DNA from: Alectoria sarmentosa
Taxonomy: Eukaryota; Ascomycota; Lecanoromycetes; Lecanorales; Parmeliaceae
Length of the DNA: 64,000 nt
Reading direction: 5' to 3'
Assembly (NCBI GenBank): GCA_009733775.1
Contig: WOGZ01000141.1
Coordinates: 20,133 to 84,132, forward strand
Part shown: in pieces, positions 21,659 to 33,379 of the stretch
Layout: each line of letters begins with the position of its first letter
How positions within the stretch are numbered: position 1 is the stretch's first letter
Notes under the pieces: generated by a model
What the model was told of the DNA's origin: nothing
Databases searched by the model: none
What the model saw: only the letters and a program-made list of their open reading frames with translations
Translations under genes and position numbers: made by a program

Positions 21659-24009
21659 GGCCTCCAAGATATCTCTCAGATCTAGTGCTAAAACGAACCA
21701 AAGGCCGACAATGTCAAGCCTGACACAGAAGAGACCAGCAAATGGAGCAGCCGGGTCAGGGAGCTAGAGCCCTTGAACGAGCCGAGGATGGGCTTGACAG
21801 TGGCATTTTCACATTGTAAATTGATGCATATAGTTCAACCAGCAACGGCATCATCCATCAAAGTAGAGTTTGACGAAGACGAAGTCCCGAAAGCAAGATG
21901 CCGAGCTCAAACTCCTCGGCAGGTATCCTCTTGTCCAACTCGGCAACTCCATCTCCAGCCTCATTCCAGTGGCTCCAACTTTTTCACCCAACAGCAGCAG
22001 CACGAGCTAGGACACAGCAGCCACAAAGAGGCGCTAACAATGATACTAATTGAAGTAAATGATGGAACTTTCCTTGTTTCCCGCACGCAGAAAGGACATG
22101 GTACCATCAAGTTCTACGGATTACGTAAAATGTGGCATCTCTTGAGACCTGACCGAGCTTCAGCGCCACTAATCCATCCCAAGCTTCATGGTCGAGGGTC
22201 GGCGATGCTCGGGAGGGAGCCTACCTTATAGGGTCCATGACTAAGGCGGTGCTAATTGCCACTCCACCACGGAAGCTATGCGGGCAAAAAGTCATCCCTA
22301 ACCAAGTGGCAGGAATAAGTTCCTACATTCTTCAATTCCTGGTGCCAACATCGGCAACGCCACCGCCGGGGACGATTGGTGTGCACCAGTGTGTGTACAC
22401 ATTTCCATCCTTAAGCGACGGGCCCCCCCTAACCTCAACATTTAGAGCGGGTCTGTTCTTCCCCGCTCCGCCTTGCGACCATGTCCGGTCAAGTGATTTA
22501 TCTATAGGTTATTCTAGAGTCTGCCCTAGAACATGTTTACTTCAGCTATGCGGCAGTAATCAAAAAGAAATCGAGTATTTGGCCACCTGAAATCTCCAAG
22601 TTCCTCCAATTAACAATCCAAGTTGGATTCTGCTAGGTCATCCGTGGAAAATCGTCGAATGCTAGTCGATGGTTTGTTGGTAATACCATTACCGATATAT
22701 TCCTGTCGCTTAGGGAGGCCCGTGCCTCAAGCCCGGTTGACTTGTGCCACAACCCGCCCTGGACTATCATACTAAAGATGACGAAGTTCGTGGTGTGTGA
22801 ACATGATCGAAGTCTTGCTGTGTTGTGCCGGGAATGCTCTTGTAGCTGGCCGGACAACAAAAACTGGCCGTATGTGATTATCGCCAGGAAAGGTCGTTGC
22901 CACCCCCATTTCGATAGAGCTGTATATCTTACTTTGAACCATTACTCTACTAACAGGTAGTCCGGACGTCGGAAGCTCTGCCTGCCCAATTTTCGTCCCG
23001 GACCTTTATTCGGTCAGGTAACGATAGCAAGAGACGTGTCTCAAGTAGCATCTTGAGAAAAAACGGCTTGGGTATGGCCAACATTGTGGACACGTCAAGA
23101 AGCCCTGTGCCAATCAGAAGAAAGACACCAGCCATGATCGTACTGATATCAACACTCGTGGGACTTTATTATGGACTTGACGAGACAAATACTCGCCGTT
23201 GGAATGTTGCGTGAATTGTCCACCGCGCTACTCAAATCTGAGATTTGAGATCTACCAATCTAAAAGTCAGCTCTTCCTTCCGTTTCTGTCGTGAGAAACA
23301 GAGTACGTAGCGGAATAACTATAGGCCGATACTATTAGAGCTAGGGTTCACGAATAATGACTGTATGACTACCATGAAGAACATAAGGAAGAAACCATGC
23401 AGGCGGGCAAGGACCAGCTAAATACGCGAAGGTGCTCGAGATTCGGTCCCATGCTCTCACCAGATTCTCAGGAATCCCATACCAAATGTCGGTCAACTCA
23501 GGGGCACACCCCCCGGGCCATCTGCCGGACCCACATGCTCAACTTGTGGCTGCACTAGTAGTATTTCGTATAGGCGAATCAGGCGAGGCAATTACCGTCC
23601 TCACAACAGTTTCTGTCGATTCTCCGCGATCCGTCTCCGAGTATCTGCATGGGAAGTCTCTGTATATTCTAAAATGTGGCCACCCTCATCAATCTCCCGC
23701 CGTCTAACGCTCTGACAGACAAACCCGACTGAAGCCGCCGCTATATCCATAGCTTCCATAATCCCACCGATCTGATCCAGGTGCAAAAGCGGAATCTCCG
23801 TGTTGTATTTAGATCAAGTACTATTTAGTACTTGAATTGTTGGCGGCAGATGGCCCTGAGCCTCCATGAAATATAACGCACTATTCGGCCTTTCTGGATG
23901 CAGCCATGGCCCATTCTTGCATTCGTATGTGGGAAGACTACGACATCATTACATCTAGATGGAGTAGACGCGACGTTGACCCTTTGTGGTCTAGAAACAA
24001 ACTACAGGC
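21659..24009. other. gene-poor stretch with repeat copy B
   Basis: About 2.3 kb with short frames. It contains the 63-bp repeat at 22240-22302. A Lys/Glu-rich frame near 21855-22230 has no start or family. A minus-strand hydrophobic frame at 22950-23135 could be another membrane-gene scrap. Confidence 0.4.
22240..22302 (+). repeat. 63-bp dispersed repeat, copy B
   Basis: Matches the minus strand of 6919-6981 at 54 of 63 positions without gaps. Flanks are unrelated. Confidence 0.65.
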
Positions 24010-24016
24010 TATAAAG
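24010..24016 (+). promoter_or_regulatory. TATA-like box
   Basis: TATAAAG lies 116-122 nt before the ATG at 24132 of the Ser/Thr-rich secreted gene, with a pyrimidine-rich leader between. Confidence 0.35.
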
Positions 24017-24131
24017 CAAACACGGCTGTCCTCCTTCTCATCAAAAACCCAGCCTTCCAGCAGCAATTACTATCTTCACCATCACTATTATCTCCAACGA
24101 TTACTTACGTCCCTTACGGCAATCTCCAACC

Positions 24132-25113
24132 ATGAAGACCCATTCCATTCTTCTCGCGGCATGCCTCGCCTTCGTCGCCACTGCTAGTGGCGCTCCGACG
24201 ACTAGTTCCCACGCCTCAACGACCAAAACGAGTAGCCTCTCAACCCAGCACAGCACAACGGCATCGACCAAGACCTCTTCCTCTTCCAGCTCGTCCAAGA
24301 CATCAACCAGCACCTCCAAAAGTGCGACTCCATCTGCAACCTCGGTGGCAACAACCTACGACATCAATGTTTGTCACCAGCCAAATCGTGCTGTCATCTA
24401 CGCCTTTGCTAAATCCAACCTAGTTCGATGAGCGCACCGTCAACCCCGTCCTCCCCCTGCTCAATGCCGTTGGGGTCGAAGACACAATTGTACGTATCAA
24501 CCATCTCTTACAATCCCACTCGATTCCGACTCGCAAGAGACGCTTCATCAAAACCAATCGTCTACTGCCTATTCCCCCACGCCAACTTCGTGCCCCCCTG
24601 CACGCCTGTCCTCCCTCTCCGACCCAACCCCACACCCTTCACAAAAGCTAACGCCCCCAATCTCCCCCTAATTCTTCAACGCCTGGACCCTCGACGCCCC
24701 CACCGTCGGACTCATCCCGCACACCTCGCCCAACCTCATCGTCACCGCCGTCGAACAACAAGCCCTCAACGGGATAACCCCTCCCTCACGACCCTGTACG
24801 CCGGCTCCAAGCTCCAGTCCTTCGACCTGCACTCCTTCTACTTCGGCTGCGCGGGCAACACGGCCGAAGGCGCGGCGAGCGCGGCGGTGGAGTGCACGAT
24901 CCTGCTCGCCGGGTTCCGCCACGGGCAGGAGGTCGCGGACGCGACGTACACGTTCTCGCCGCCCGTGGGGGGGGGGAGACGGCGGCGGCGCCGTTGATGG
25001 AGGCGGTGCTGCCGGCGGGGTTCGTGACGTTGCAGAACGTGACGATCGTGCAGGGGGATCCGACGGTGGATGTGCTGAATGCGGACGACTTTGTTGTGAC
25101 GACTCATACGTAA
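24132..25113 (+). pseudogene. Ser/Thr-rich secreted protein, frameshifted
   Basis: Exon 1 (24132-24368) gives a signal peptide (HSILLAACLAFVATASG) and a Ser/Thr/Lys-rich, probably O-glycosylated stretch. Exon 2 (24424-24489, after a 55-nt intron) adds FDERTVNPVLPLLNAVG. A second intron starts GTACGT at 24490, but its expected acceptor before FFNAWTLDAPTVGLIPH (from 24672) reads TAA instead of TAG. The globular part then changes frame twice. One shift is near 24765-24775 (ALNG to DNPSLTTLYAG). The other is in a run of ten G at 24967-24976 (TFSPPVGGG to ETAAAPLMEAV). One extra base at each site restores a chain ending TTHT at 25113. Either this is a recent pseudogene or the assembly has errors in GC-rich homopolymers. 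Function unknown; a surface or effector-like protein is possible. Confidence 0.6.
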
Positions 25114-27064
25114 AGCGCAGACTCGAGGGTTTTATTGGCGGAAGGAGGGGGTTCAGGGTGGGGGGGAAATTGGTCTGGAAGTATCCGAGTTGCAAATCGC
25201 CTGAGAAAAGGGCTCGGTGTTGTGCGATTCAACATCGCAGACAGAAAATCGTGCGAGTAACATTTCAGGGGATCCACTACTTGAAAACATATAGTATCAT
25301 CGATTACACGGAGGTGGGGAAATCGGAGCCCACTCCGCCCAACACGCGCAGGCATGATCCGAAAAGTTTTACCGCAAAACCATCGCAACCTCCCACAAAG
25401 AAATTCTCAAAACCCCTTTCAAACCCCAGCTGACATAGCACCAGCACGCAGCCTCAAACATCTCGCCAACCTCCTCCCTCACCCCTTCACCTCCACTGAC
25501 CACTCACCAACCCTTTCGCCCTCCCGCCTATAACAACCCCCCCCCTTTTCTTTTCCCTCAACATCCACCCCATACACCCAAACACCCTCACCCTCACCCT
25601 CACCCCAACTGCCATCTTCCGCATACCCCAGAAACCCCAACCCAAAACAAAAAAAATAAGCACGCCCAGCCAACCCCCAACAACCCCCCATCCTCAGCAC
25701 CCCCCCATCACCCCTCACCGCCTTTCCCAAATGCCATCCCCAGCCCAGCCAATACTCATACTCATACCCATACCCATATCCATCAATACAACCCGTCATC
25801 GTTCCCCCCCAAAAAAATCAAGCTTATCAGCCTCCAAGCCGTTCGTTCGTTCGTTAATCGACGGTCTAATCATTTATTAATTCCCCCGCCTCCTCCTCCG
25901 GCCAATTGCGTGCTGCTGTCCCATTCGCTACGGCGGGACTCTGGGTTAGTGAGTTGCATAGGAGGTCAGAGCATGGTGGCCATGGCACATGGATCATCGC
26001 ATGGAATGTTTTAAAAAAAAGCGATCATAACGGGAGACACGTGTCTTGACGAAGCGATATATATGCTTGCCCTACATCAGGCAATAACTCTTTATTCGAT
26101 TTCATTGTTCCCAAACCCATTATATTCTTGTTTCACTTATTCACGCTCATATATAACTTCATTTATATTTCAAGTCGATGTCGTATAGACATAGGAGTTT
26201 TTCTTAGCGCAGGTGTACGAGAGTATGCTTGTTCGGGCCTTTATTCGCTACTAGCCCTAGCGTTAGGACGGCCCAATCACTACCTACGTTGATTGTATAC
26301 CCTCATTTGTGTGTGACGTGTGCATTCGAGTATGCAAGCACTAAGTATTCTAGAGGAGAGCCCTAGCCGCAATTTGGAGAATGATGGAATCAAACCCTGT
26401 CGCAAACATTTCGATGCAGCCAGCCATTGAGATGATCTTGGCAGTCCATCCATCTTCTCTTTCCCTTTGGCATGCTTCAATCAGTCATCTGTCATCATAA
26501 ATCGCAAAGGGCATCTCTTCTGTAGAAGGCTGCGCTGGAGAAGATTCCTGGATAGCGAGCGCCAACAGCTGCGCTGACAATTCGAAATTCTATCGAGTCT
26601 GAAGATGTCAAGCCTCGAGAGGACATTGCGCGTTAGGGTCACGTGATGCTGCTTAGCGTTGCTGGATAGTTTGAACCGCCTTTGCCTTTCGAGTCGTGAT
26701 GAAGATACGTTTTGGCAAGGATTCGACAAAGAGGAACGTGTCAAAGTTCCGGTATGGAACAATGTCGGAGAGGTTGATTAATTTTTTCCAAGCTACCATG
26801 GAGCGGGTCTTATGTACCATACCGGATAACGTGTCTGGGTGACAAGGTGGCTGGGAAGGGATTGAAACCCCTAAAGCTTGACAGAAGTCGATGATTTGCA
26901 TGCTGATCAACGAGAAATCTAGAAAACACCATCCCACGCATGCTTGCGACCATGTCTCATCAAATGAGCATACCGAAATTGCCGTGTTTAACGCCTGTAC
27001 ACCAATCCTCATATCTGGTCCACCCCGTCTCGTTCCGACCCTCTTCTCTAGCCACCCCGACTCC
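25114..27064. other. intergenic, C-rich low complexity then unassigned
   Basis: 25440-25830 is strongly C-rich on the plus strand with degenerate hexamers. 26040-26280 is AT-rich. A minus-strand frame at 26653-27075 looks partly protein-like (CHPDTLSGMVHKTRSMVAW) but has no ATG or family and overlaps the end of the next gene. Confidence 0.4.
25751..25783. repeat. degenerate (CCCATA)n microsatellite
   Basis: Short run of CTCATA/CCCATA hexamers, the same motif as the arrays at 40297 and 61017. Confidence 0.6.
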
Positions 27065-28313
27065 CTAATACCCATCTATCCAGGGATCCCAAAAAGCCTC
27101 CGCCATATGATCACTCACATTTCCCTCAGCCTGGACACGAAGACTCGGATCGACCGGGATTCGAGAGAGATGAGAGGTCGGGCCGACAAGAAGTCGCTGA
27201 GGGTCCGGATGAGATTGCAAAAGTTCTGCCGTTTCGCGCCAAACCAACGGGTCGGACGTTGGTGTCTGCGGGGGGAGGTGGCCCCCCAAGGTTGGCCAGT
27301 TCGTTGCGGCTGCAGCGCCGCTGGTGACGTAGGGGAAATTGAAACCTGAGAGACAAGAACGATCAGCAGTGCAGGATGCGCAGGAGAGCTGTTTTGGAAC
27401 AACACGCACGGTGTTCGACAACTTCAGCGATCGACTCCTGCGAGATCCTACGGGTGTCTCGGGCCTTGATTAGCCAAGGCACTCCGGGCTTGAACTTGAA
27501 TCAGCTCATACGCTAAAGGACTAGCCTCTTATCAAAGGAGGTGTCTATGAACATACCTGATCATCATCCTCATTGGTGTTGCGGTAGTTGCACACGACCC
27601 CGCCGAACAACAATGTTTCGAGGCAGCGGCCAGCCTCGCCTTTAGGACCTTCCGAGAGACCCATCACACGGGGATAGATGTGAGTCGGAGTTCTCATTCG
27701 ACCTTGGTTAAGATAGGTTATAAAGAGGTGGCCGAGTTCGTGCATAAATATGTTGGCAAACAAAAACATGAAACCTCGGAATCGCTTGGTCCTGCTGCTG
27801 TTCGCGTCGTTGGCGTCCTGCACCATTCTCGCTGCGCGGCACATAGCACGCACCCTCTGTAGTACACCATATAATTAGCATACTCAAGAACATAAAGGTA
27901 AGATTGTGTTATCTTCCACTCACCGGTCCATTCAGCGTGATGCCTTGATCGCGAGGCACAAATACCCCATCCCAAGGGCGTCTAAATCCCTCGGCCAAAT
28001 TGTTTGGGTTCCACAAGGAATCGTCAACAAATACTAAAGGGAAATCACAAAGTATCGCGTCAATGAATTTATCAATGACAATCTCCTCGTTCATACGCTG
28101 GTGCCACGCTGTTGTATTCGTTTGATCAAACTCTTTGAGAAGTTTCATGAAAGCGTCTCGAACGCGTTCTTGTGCTAGCATTTCTCGGCATGTATTAATG
28201 GATGCCACAACATAGGTGGCTACGGCACCGTTCCAAGGGAAGATGTAATCGGGCCTTCCTTGTCGATCTCGGTGGAGAATAAAGAAATCCGCAGTGTGCG
28301 ACGTAGTTGCCAT
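27065..28313 (-). CDS. HExxH-motif orphan protein, trio member 1
   Basis: Four exons on the minus strand, 27924-28313, 27557-27856, 27410-27488 and 27065-27345, give 349 aa. Introns have standard ends (GTGAGT...CTACAG, GTATGT...TTCAAG, GTGCGT...CTCTCAG). The N-terminal third holds RDRQGRPDYIFPW and a helical region. Exon 2 carries a hydrophobic helix with HELGH (about 169-173, FMFLFANIFMHELGHLFITY). About 30-37 residues later come Glu residues in GEAGRCLETLLFGG. HExxH plus a downstream Glu is the zinc-site layout of gluzincin-type metallopeptidases, but no known peptidase family is recognised, so protease activity is inference. The last exon ends LVGPTSHLSRIPVDPSLR. No signal peptide. All intron positions are shared with member 2. 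Confidence 0.72.
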
Positions 28314-29894
28314 GCTTGTAGGGATTTATGAGTAAATATGAGAGCAGGTGGAGGTAAATCCGTTAGAATAGGAGAGCACGAGCTTGAGAAAGAAAGAGAA
28401 GAGCGAACTCAAGTGTGACGAGAAGGGATTACTGAAGGAAAAAGAGAAGCAAAACAAATCTATACCGAGACAACTCCTACTCGCCTGATGAAATGCGTGG
28501 CGAATAGCTTCGCCCAACACATGAAACATTTCATGGTGTCAGACTCTGACGTCAAACACGAAACCTCTCTCCTAATGGTCTTTGTTTTCCTGAAACTTCC
28601 ATCTGCCCAATCGACTGTTTGATGTGGACAGAGAATTGTTTCAAGCGTGACCGGTGGAGGCGGAGCGCAAAGTTTTCCCAAGTAATCACTCTTGAATATT
28701 CTGACTGTTAGACAATTCAATATGATTGTGGTCTTATCTTGTTGGGAGCGATATTGCGAATCTCATCGAGCGCGGCAAGTTTGCTGCTCGAGAAAGTTGC
28801 AATTGGGGATTCAAGAAGAAATCCAAAAAGAGAAGGTGCTACCAAAGCATAGCTAGCCGTATTATACACAACATAGCGTCTTGGCGTTGCAGGGTTAGAT
28901 AGCTTGCAGTTGCGTCCGTAGAAGATCAACATCCTCTTCTAGCCATCAGATCCCGGCTTCTTGTTATACCGCTCGTCTGATGGGCATAAATGATCGAGAC
29001 TGATAATTCAGAGGGGCAGGTTGTTTCTTCTTCTTCGTCTGCTCCGTTTTATTGATCGTATATGCAGACAACAGACAGCTTTGCCCCGCCATTACCGAAA
29101 TCAAATCTGCTGCAGCTTCCCGACCGTCTGGCTACCAATAGGGGGCTACCCGGCGCCATCAAGATTCATCCTTTTTCCAACCCTGAGCCTTCTCCATAAA
29201 CCACTTACCAGAAACCCTCATCTCACAATCTGAAAAGAACGGGTCAGGTTAGATCAGCTCCCAACATTCATACCTTAAAATCAAAGCTTCATCTATATAC
29301 AAGATACCACTCACGCACGAAAAGAGAGAGTACACTACGGTCCAAGAGCCAATCAGCGAAGAAACCTTCTTATCGATGCAATATTTTCGAAGTCATAGGA
29401 AACAGCCACCGGTTCTCGACGCCTCTTGTTTGCGGGCTGGACATGGTGCGCTGGGACTTGGAATCTGAGAGATATGCCTCTATCCAATACTTATTAGACG
29501 GGTCCATGAAGTGATTATCGAGAGTTGGGCGTTGGGGTGTGGGTATCATACGGCCATTTCGGAAACCTCAGTCCTGGAAAGAGATTTTACTCACGAACGG
29601 ATTGCCCTGAAAAGCGAGGGAAAATGCTCGTCGGGATGAATCCATTGATGTTTTGAAGGCTGGTACGGCTTCAGCCTGTTAGTTTGACTTCTTGCCCTTC
29701 GACACATTTGGAACAGTGAGAAGGGCACATGAAAATTTACTAGGATTTTTGCAAACTAGTTGTTAGGAGAACCGGAGAAGTTCTCCCACAAATTTTCGCA
29801 AGCCCGGCTGAAAGATAGACCCAGGAATCAGCCGGTCTCCCTCCCTCTCCCCTCTGTGTCCTCTTTGCGCCACACCAGCGATTCCTTCTGACAC
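28314..29894. other. intergenic, no gene seen
   Basis: 1.6 kb between trio members 1 and 2. Short frames only; it contains the promoter of member 1. Confidence 0.45.
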
Positions 29895-31076
29895 TCAGGC
29901 AGCCTGAGCACGAAAGCCCGGATGGAATGGAAGTCGATAAAGAGTAGACCGGGGTCCGACCCAGACTCTCCGACCGTACTTCTTGAATGTGTCCATGATG
30001 ATCCACTCCATTGGGTCCGTGAGAACGGGTTGAGGATGGTTGCGGCCTAACGGTTCCATTTCGTGAGAATTGCGTAAACGACCCTCGAGATGATAAGGAG
30101 AATGAAAATCTAATCAGAGTCCTTGATTAATACCGGGTACTTGACAGAGAGGTCATAGCTCACAGTATCTGACTGTATCATCGATCGATTCTTGTGAGAT
30201 TCGGCGAACGCCTTCTCTGGTGAAGGTATGGGGGATGCCGGGCTAGTGCATACGTCAGCTTATATGTCAGGGAATGGGCTGTTGTACTGAGCAAAGAGCA
30301 ACGACATGGACGTACTTGGCTGTCATCATCGGCACGATCACGGTAAAATTCCATGGTGCCACCGAAAATGATTTCTTCGAGATTCCGCCCAGCCTCGCCT
30401 CTACCGTCTGCCGAGTACCCGCGAATTGTTGCTCTGATGTGACGTGGAGTGCTTGTTCGACCTTTGGTAAGAAAGGTTACAAGGGTATGGCCAATCTCGT
30501 GAAGGAAAGTATTGGCGAACAAAAAGATGAATGTTCGAAAGCGTTTGTTTTCGTTGTCGCTTGGGTCATTGGTTCGGTGTGCTCTGGTCGCTGCCACGAC
30601 CATATCGCGAACCCGCTAAGTCATGATTAGCTTGGCTGAATCACACAGTCCATGGGACCCAGCTATCTCTCACTGACCCATCCGTTCAAGAGGATACTCT
30701 GATCGCGAGGTTGAAAGTGATGGTCCCACGCGCGTCTAGGATGACCGCCTAGAGTACCCGGGGAGCTGATGGATTCATCAATGTATAATATGGGAAAGCT
30801 TGCGAGTATCACGTTGATGAAAGTAATCACAACATTTTCCGTGGTTTCATAACCATATCGAGGATCTTGATACCAAGCTCTCGGGTTGGACCGATTGTAT
30901 TCTCGGGTGAAAGACACAAAAGCAGATCGAATTTTCGCATTACGCAACATCCCTCGACAGATGTTGATGGATGCTACGACACAAGTAGCTAGGTTGCCGT
31001 CCCAGGGATAGACGAAGTCTGGCTCTCCATGGCGATCTCTGTGGACAATGGTGAAGGAGGCGGAACTTTCGGCCAT
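29895..31076 (-). CDS. HExxH-motif orphan protein, trio member 2
   Basis: Exons 30678-31076, 30316-30615, 30164-30242 and 29895-30109 give 330 aa. Introns are 62, 73 and 54 nt. Exon 2 (300 nt) and exon 3 (79 nt) have exactly the lengths of member 1 and the same phases. Shared blocks are HRDRHGEPDFVYPW, the zinc-type motif HEIGH (about 172-176) in FIFLFANTFLHEIGHTLVTF, GEAGRNLEEIIFGG, DDDSQ at the intron, PGIPH, RRISQESI, and WVGPRSTLYRLPFHPGFR at the end. An ATG 34 codons upstream is in frame, but a TATA-like box lies between it and this start, and member 1 begins at the equivalent point. Zinc binding is inferred; substrate and location unknown. Confidence 0.72.
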
Positions 31077-32192
31077 GTTGATCTTGTGCTGTATCACGGG
31101 TAATCGTTGATCAACAAAAGTTGAGCTTAGGGCTACCTTATATAACAGGGGGAAGAGAAGACTCTGAGTACTCAACACATTTTGATGACACGGTTCTGCC
31201 TAGGCGAAAGTGTTAAGCAAAGTTCGGATGTCATGGACCAATGAGATTTTATTCGGACCTTGCGTCTCATGCAGATAGTTCTAAATTTTCAATGAGATTT
31301 GCGTTCTAGTGCGGATGAGGTCTTGGGCTAGGCGAAAACTGCAGGATGGGTTCGGATTCGCGTATCAGGTAAAAACACCGATAGACGAGTGTTAAGTCAA
31401 GCGTGGACGTGGATCTACCAGCAGAGTCGAGAAGACCGTGGAAAGCTTCGCATGTCTGTTCTCGAAAGGAGTTGCAGTCGTAGCATACGAGTCTCAACAA
31501 GAGAGTGACTCTTGACCATGAGAAGCAGGTTGCCTCTTTGGCAGAGGCTACCAATGTCTGATAAATTCCTACTCTGCAGCTACCTCTCGCACCTGCATCC
31601 AGGATATGCAGCCGAACGACTACTCGCATAAGATCACATGCGCAATGTCTTGTCGCGAAGGATCACATGCTCAATGTCTCGAGTGATCCTATTGGCTGCT
31701 TCACTGTTCAAATGATCAATGGAGCCAGGCCTCTCTCAAGCATGCATTAGGTAAGAATCCTACAGGATTCCATCTCTAGGCCCAAGTGAGGAGCGATGCC
31801 CGCTCACCTCTGCGGAATGCCGAACTCAAGTGTGCAGAGAAATCGTGACTGATTAAGATATGTTGTACTTTCTACTTCCTGTATGTAGAGTCCGCGACAT
31901 CATTTCCAGGTGTCCAACTAATCGGCGAGAGCCACGAGCGATGGTGTGGTTCTCGCCGAAGGAACTCTACTTTCCTGCCTATTTATACATGCGGTCATGC
32001 GACTGAAAGCAGCTGCAAAAGTATAGAGGAGGCACGACTCATATCAGGCGCTCTTGCATTTCGACAGCCGCTCAGGCCTAAGGATGCGCTGTCATACTCG
32101 AGGTACAGGGTATGAGGTTCGAATGATGCGGCCACTAGTGCTACGAATCAAGCAGAGCAGAGTGTCCCGACCGTCTAAACCTATCTCTAAAC
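31077..32192. other. intergenic with a short direct repeat
   Basis: Holds the promoter of member 2. At 31632-31650 and 31661-31679 a 19-bp sequence (GATCACATGCNCAATGTCT) is repeated with one mismatch, 29 bp apart. No gene seen. Confidence 0.45.
31136..31145 (-). promoter_or_regulatory. TATA-like box of trio member 2
   Basis: TTATATAAGG on the minus strand, 60-69 nt before the ATG at 31076. It decides against the in-frame ATG at 31178, which would lie upstream of it. Confidence 0.4.
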
Positions 32193-33379
32193 CTACTTCT
32201 CAGTCACCCGCTGGGTAGGATCATCTCTCCACGCGCGCAGATTCCTGAGAATCGGATGACAATCCTCGAGAGCCGAGGGATCGTAGGTGACAGATCGGGG
32301 TTTATCCCATCCATTTTCTTTCATGATCCTCACCACCTCATCGAACGATTCGTGACTTTGCACGCAGTTATCATATGCGGGAACATATGAAGGTGGCGGC
32401 TTGTCGTACCAATTCTTGTAGATACGAAGCGGTGCTTCTCCTGCTCTGACCCAGGTGTTCACAGTATGAGCCTCCGGCTCTTGGGCGAACGGAATGAGCG
32501 TTTCTTCGCTAGGTAGTGGCGCGGCATCTTTTAGCCTGCTTAGATTCAAGAAATTTGCCATCTGTTGCGAAGTGATTTGGTAGGCATAGGAGACTCTTTG
32601 CGGATGCACGAAAGCGTTGTTGATCTGTGTCTGTTAGCACAAAGCTCTAATGAATTACGACATCGCATGAGGTACGGTGAGGCCAACCAACCTCCAAGCC
32701 TGATTCTCCACGATCGAACAGCAGCACACCGCCAAAAAACTGGGTCTCGGCCCAATATCCCACCACATTCAGTAAGCCAAATGGGTATCGCTCGTATTCT
32801 TTGTAGTCTGTGTGATAGAATTCGACGTAGAACGGATTATTCTCGTAGAGAAGAAAATCATAATCTGTTTGTATTGGCTCTTGGGGATTGAGTTCTATTT
32901 CTGGGTGGAAGGATGCGTATATCATTCCGGCCAGAGCATTCAGGGACGCCGCTGTTATCTCCAGGAGGCGTAGGTCGTCTTCACGGCTAGCCAGGGGTGC
33001 ATTTTGATAATGTTGAGCCAGCTATGTCCGAGTCAGCGCCTACGTCAAAGTCTGCCTTATTTAAGGGGAGACACACTTGTATATCAACTCTCAGAGCTTG
33101 AGGTGTAAAGACTCTCCTGATTTTCTCGTACAGCTGCAAGGCCTCTTTACTGGGATTTGGATGATCGCTGACAATAGTAGTCTCCTTTCGAAAGCCTTTG
33201 GTGTTGGGGTCGATGTAAGATTGCCAGGTGGCCCTCCCGTCAATGATCTGCGCATAGATGTCTTGAGCTTTGGGTGACGCAAGGATACGCGCTAGAATTG
33301 TCTCCAGCGGTTGTAGCTTTTCGTTGCTGAGATTGGCAAGGTCAGCAAATCTGGGAATGAGATTGACTTGCGACTCCAT
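32193..33379 (-). CDS. trio member 3, diverged, HExxH lost
   Basis: Exons 33077-33379, 32692-33021 and 32193-32624 on the minus strand give about 354 aa. Introns are 55 nt (GTGTGT...ACATAG) and 67 nt (GTTGGT...ACACAG; an alternative acceptor six bases earlier is possible). Similarity to members 1 and 2 is partial: a helical N-terminus (LETILARILASPKAQDIYAQ), GYWAETQFFGGVLLFDR where they have RCLETLLFGG or RNLEEIIFGG, and QITSQQMANFL where they have RISQESI. At the place of HExxH the sequence reads SLNALAGMIYA, so a zinc site is not possible. A C-terminal region rich in Pro/Trp (KNWYDKPPPSYVPAYDN) is extra. A catalytically dead paralogue is my reading; homology needs a profile search. Confidence 0.6.

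Noticed and set aside
22242..22590. Plus-strand frame starting in the 63-bp repeat
   Set aside because: Its only similarity is the repeat itself; the rest is Pro/Thr-rich without protein signature.
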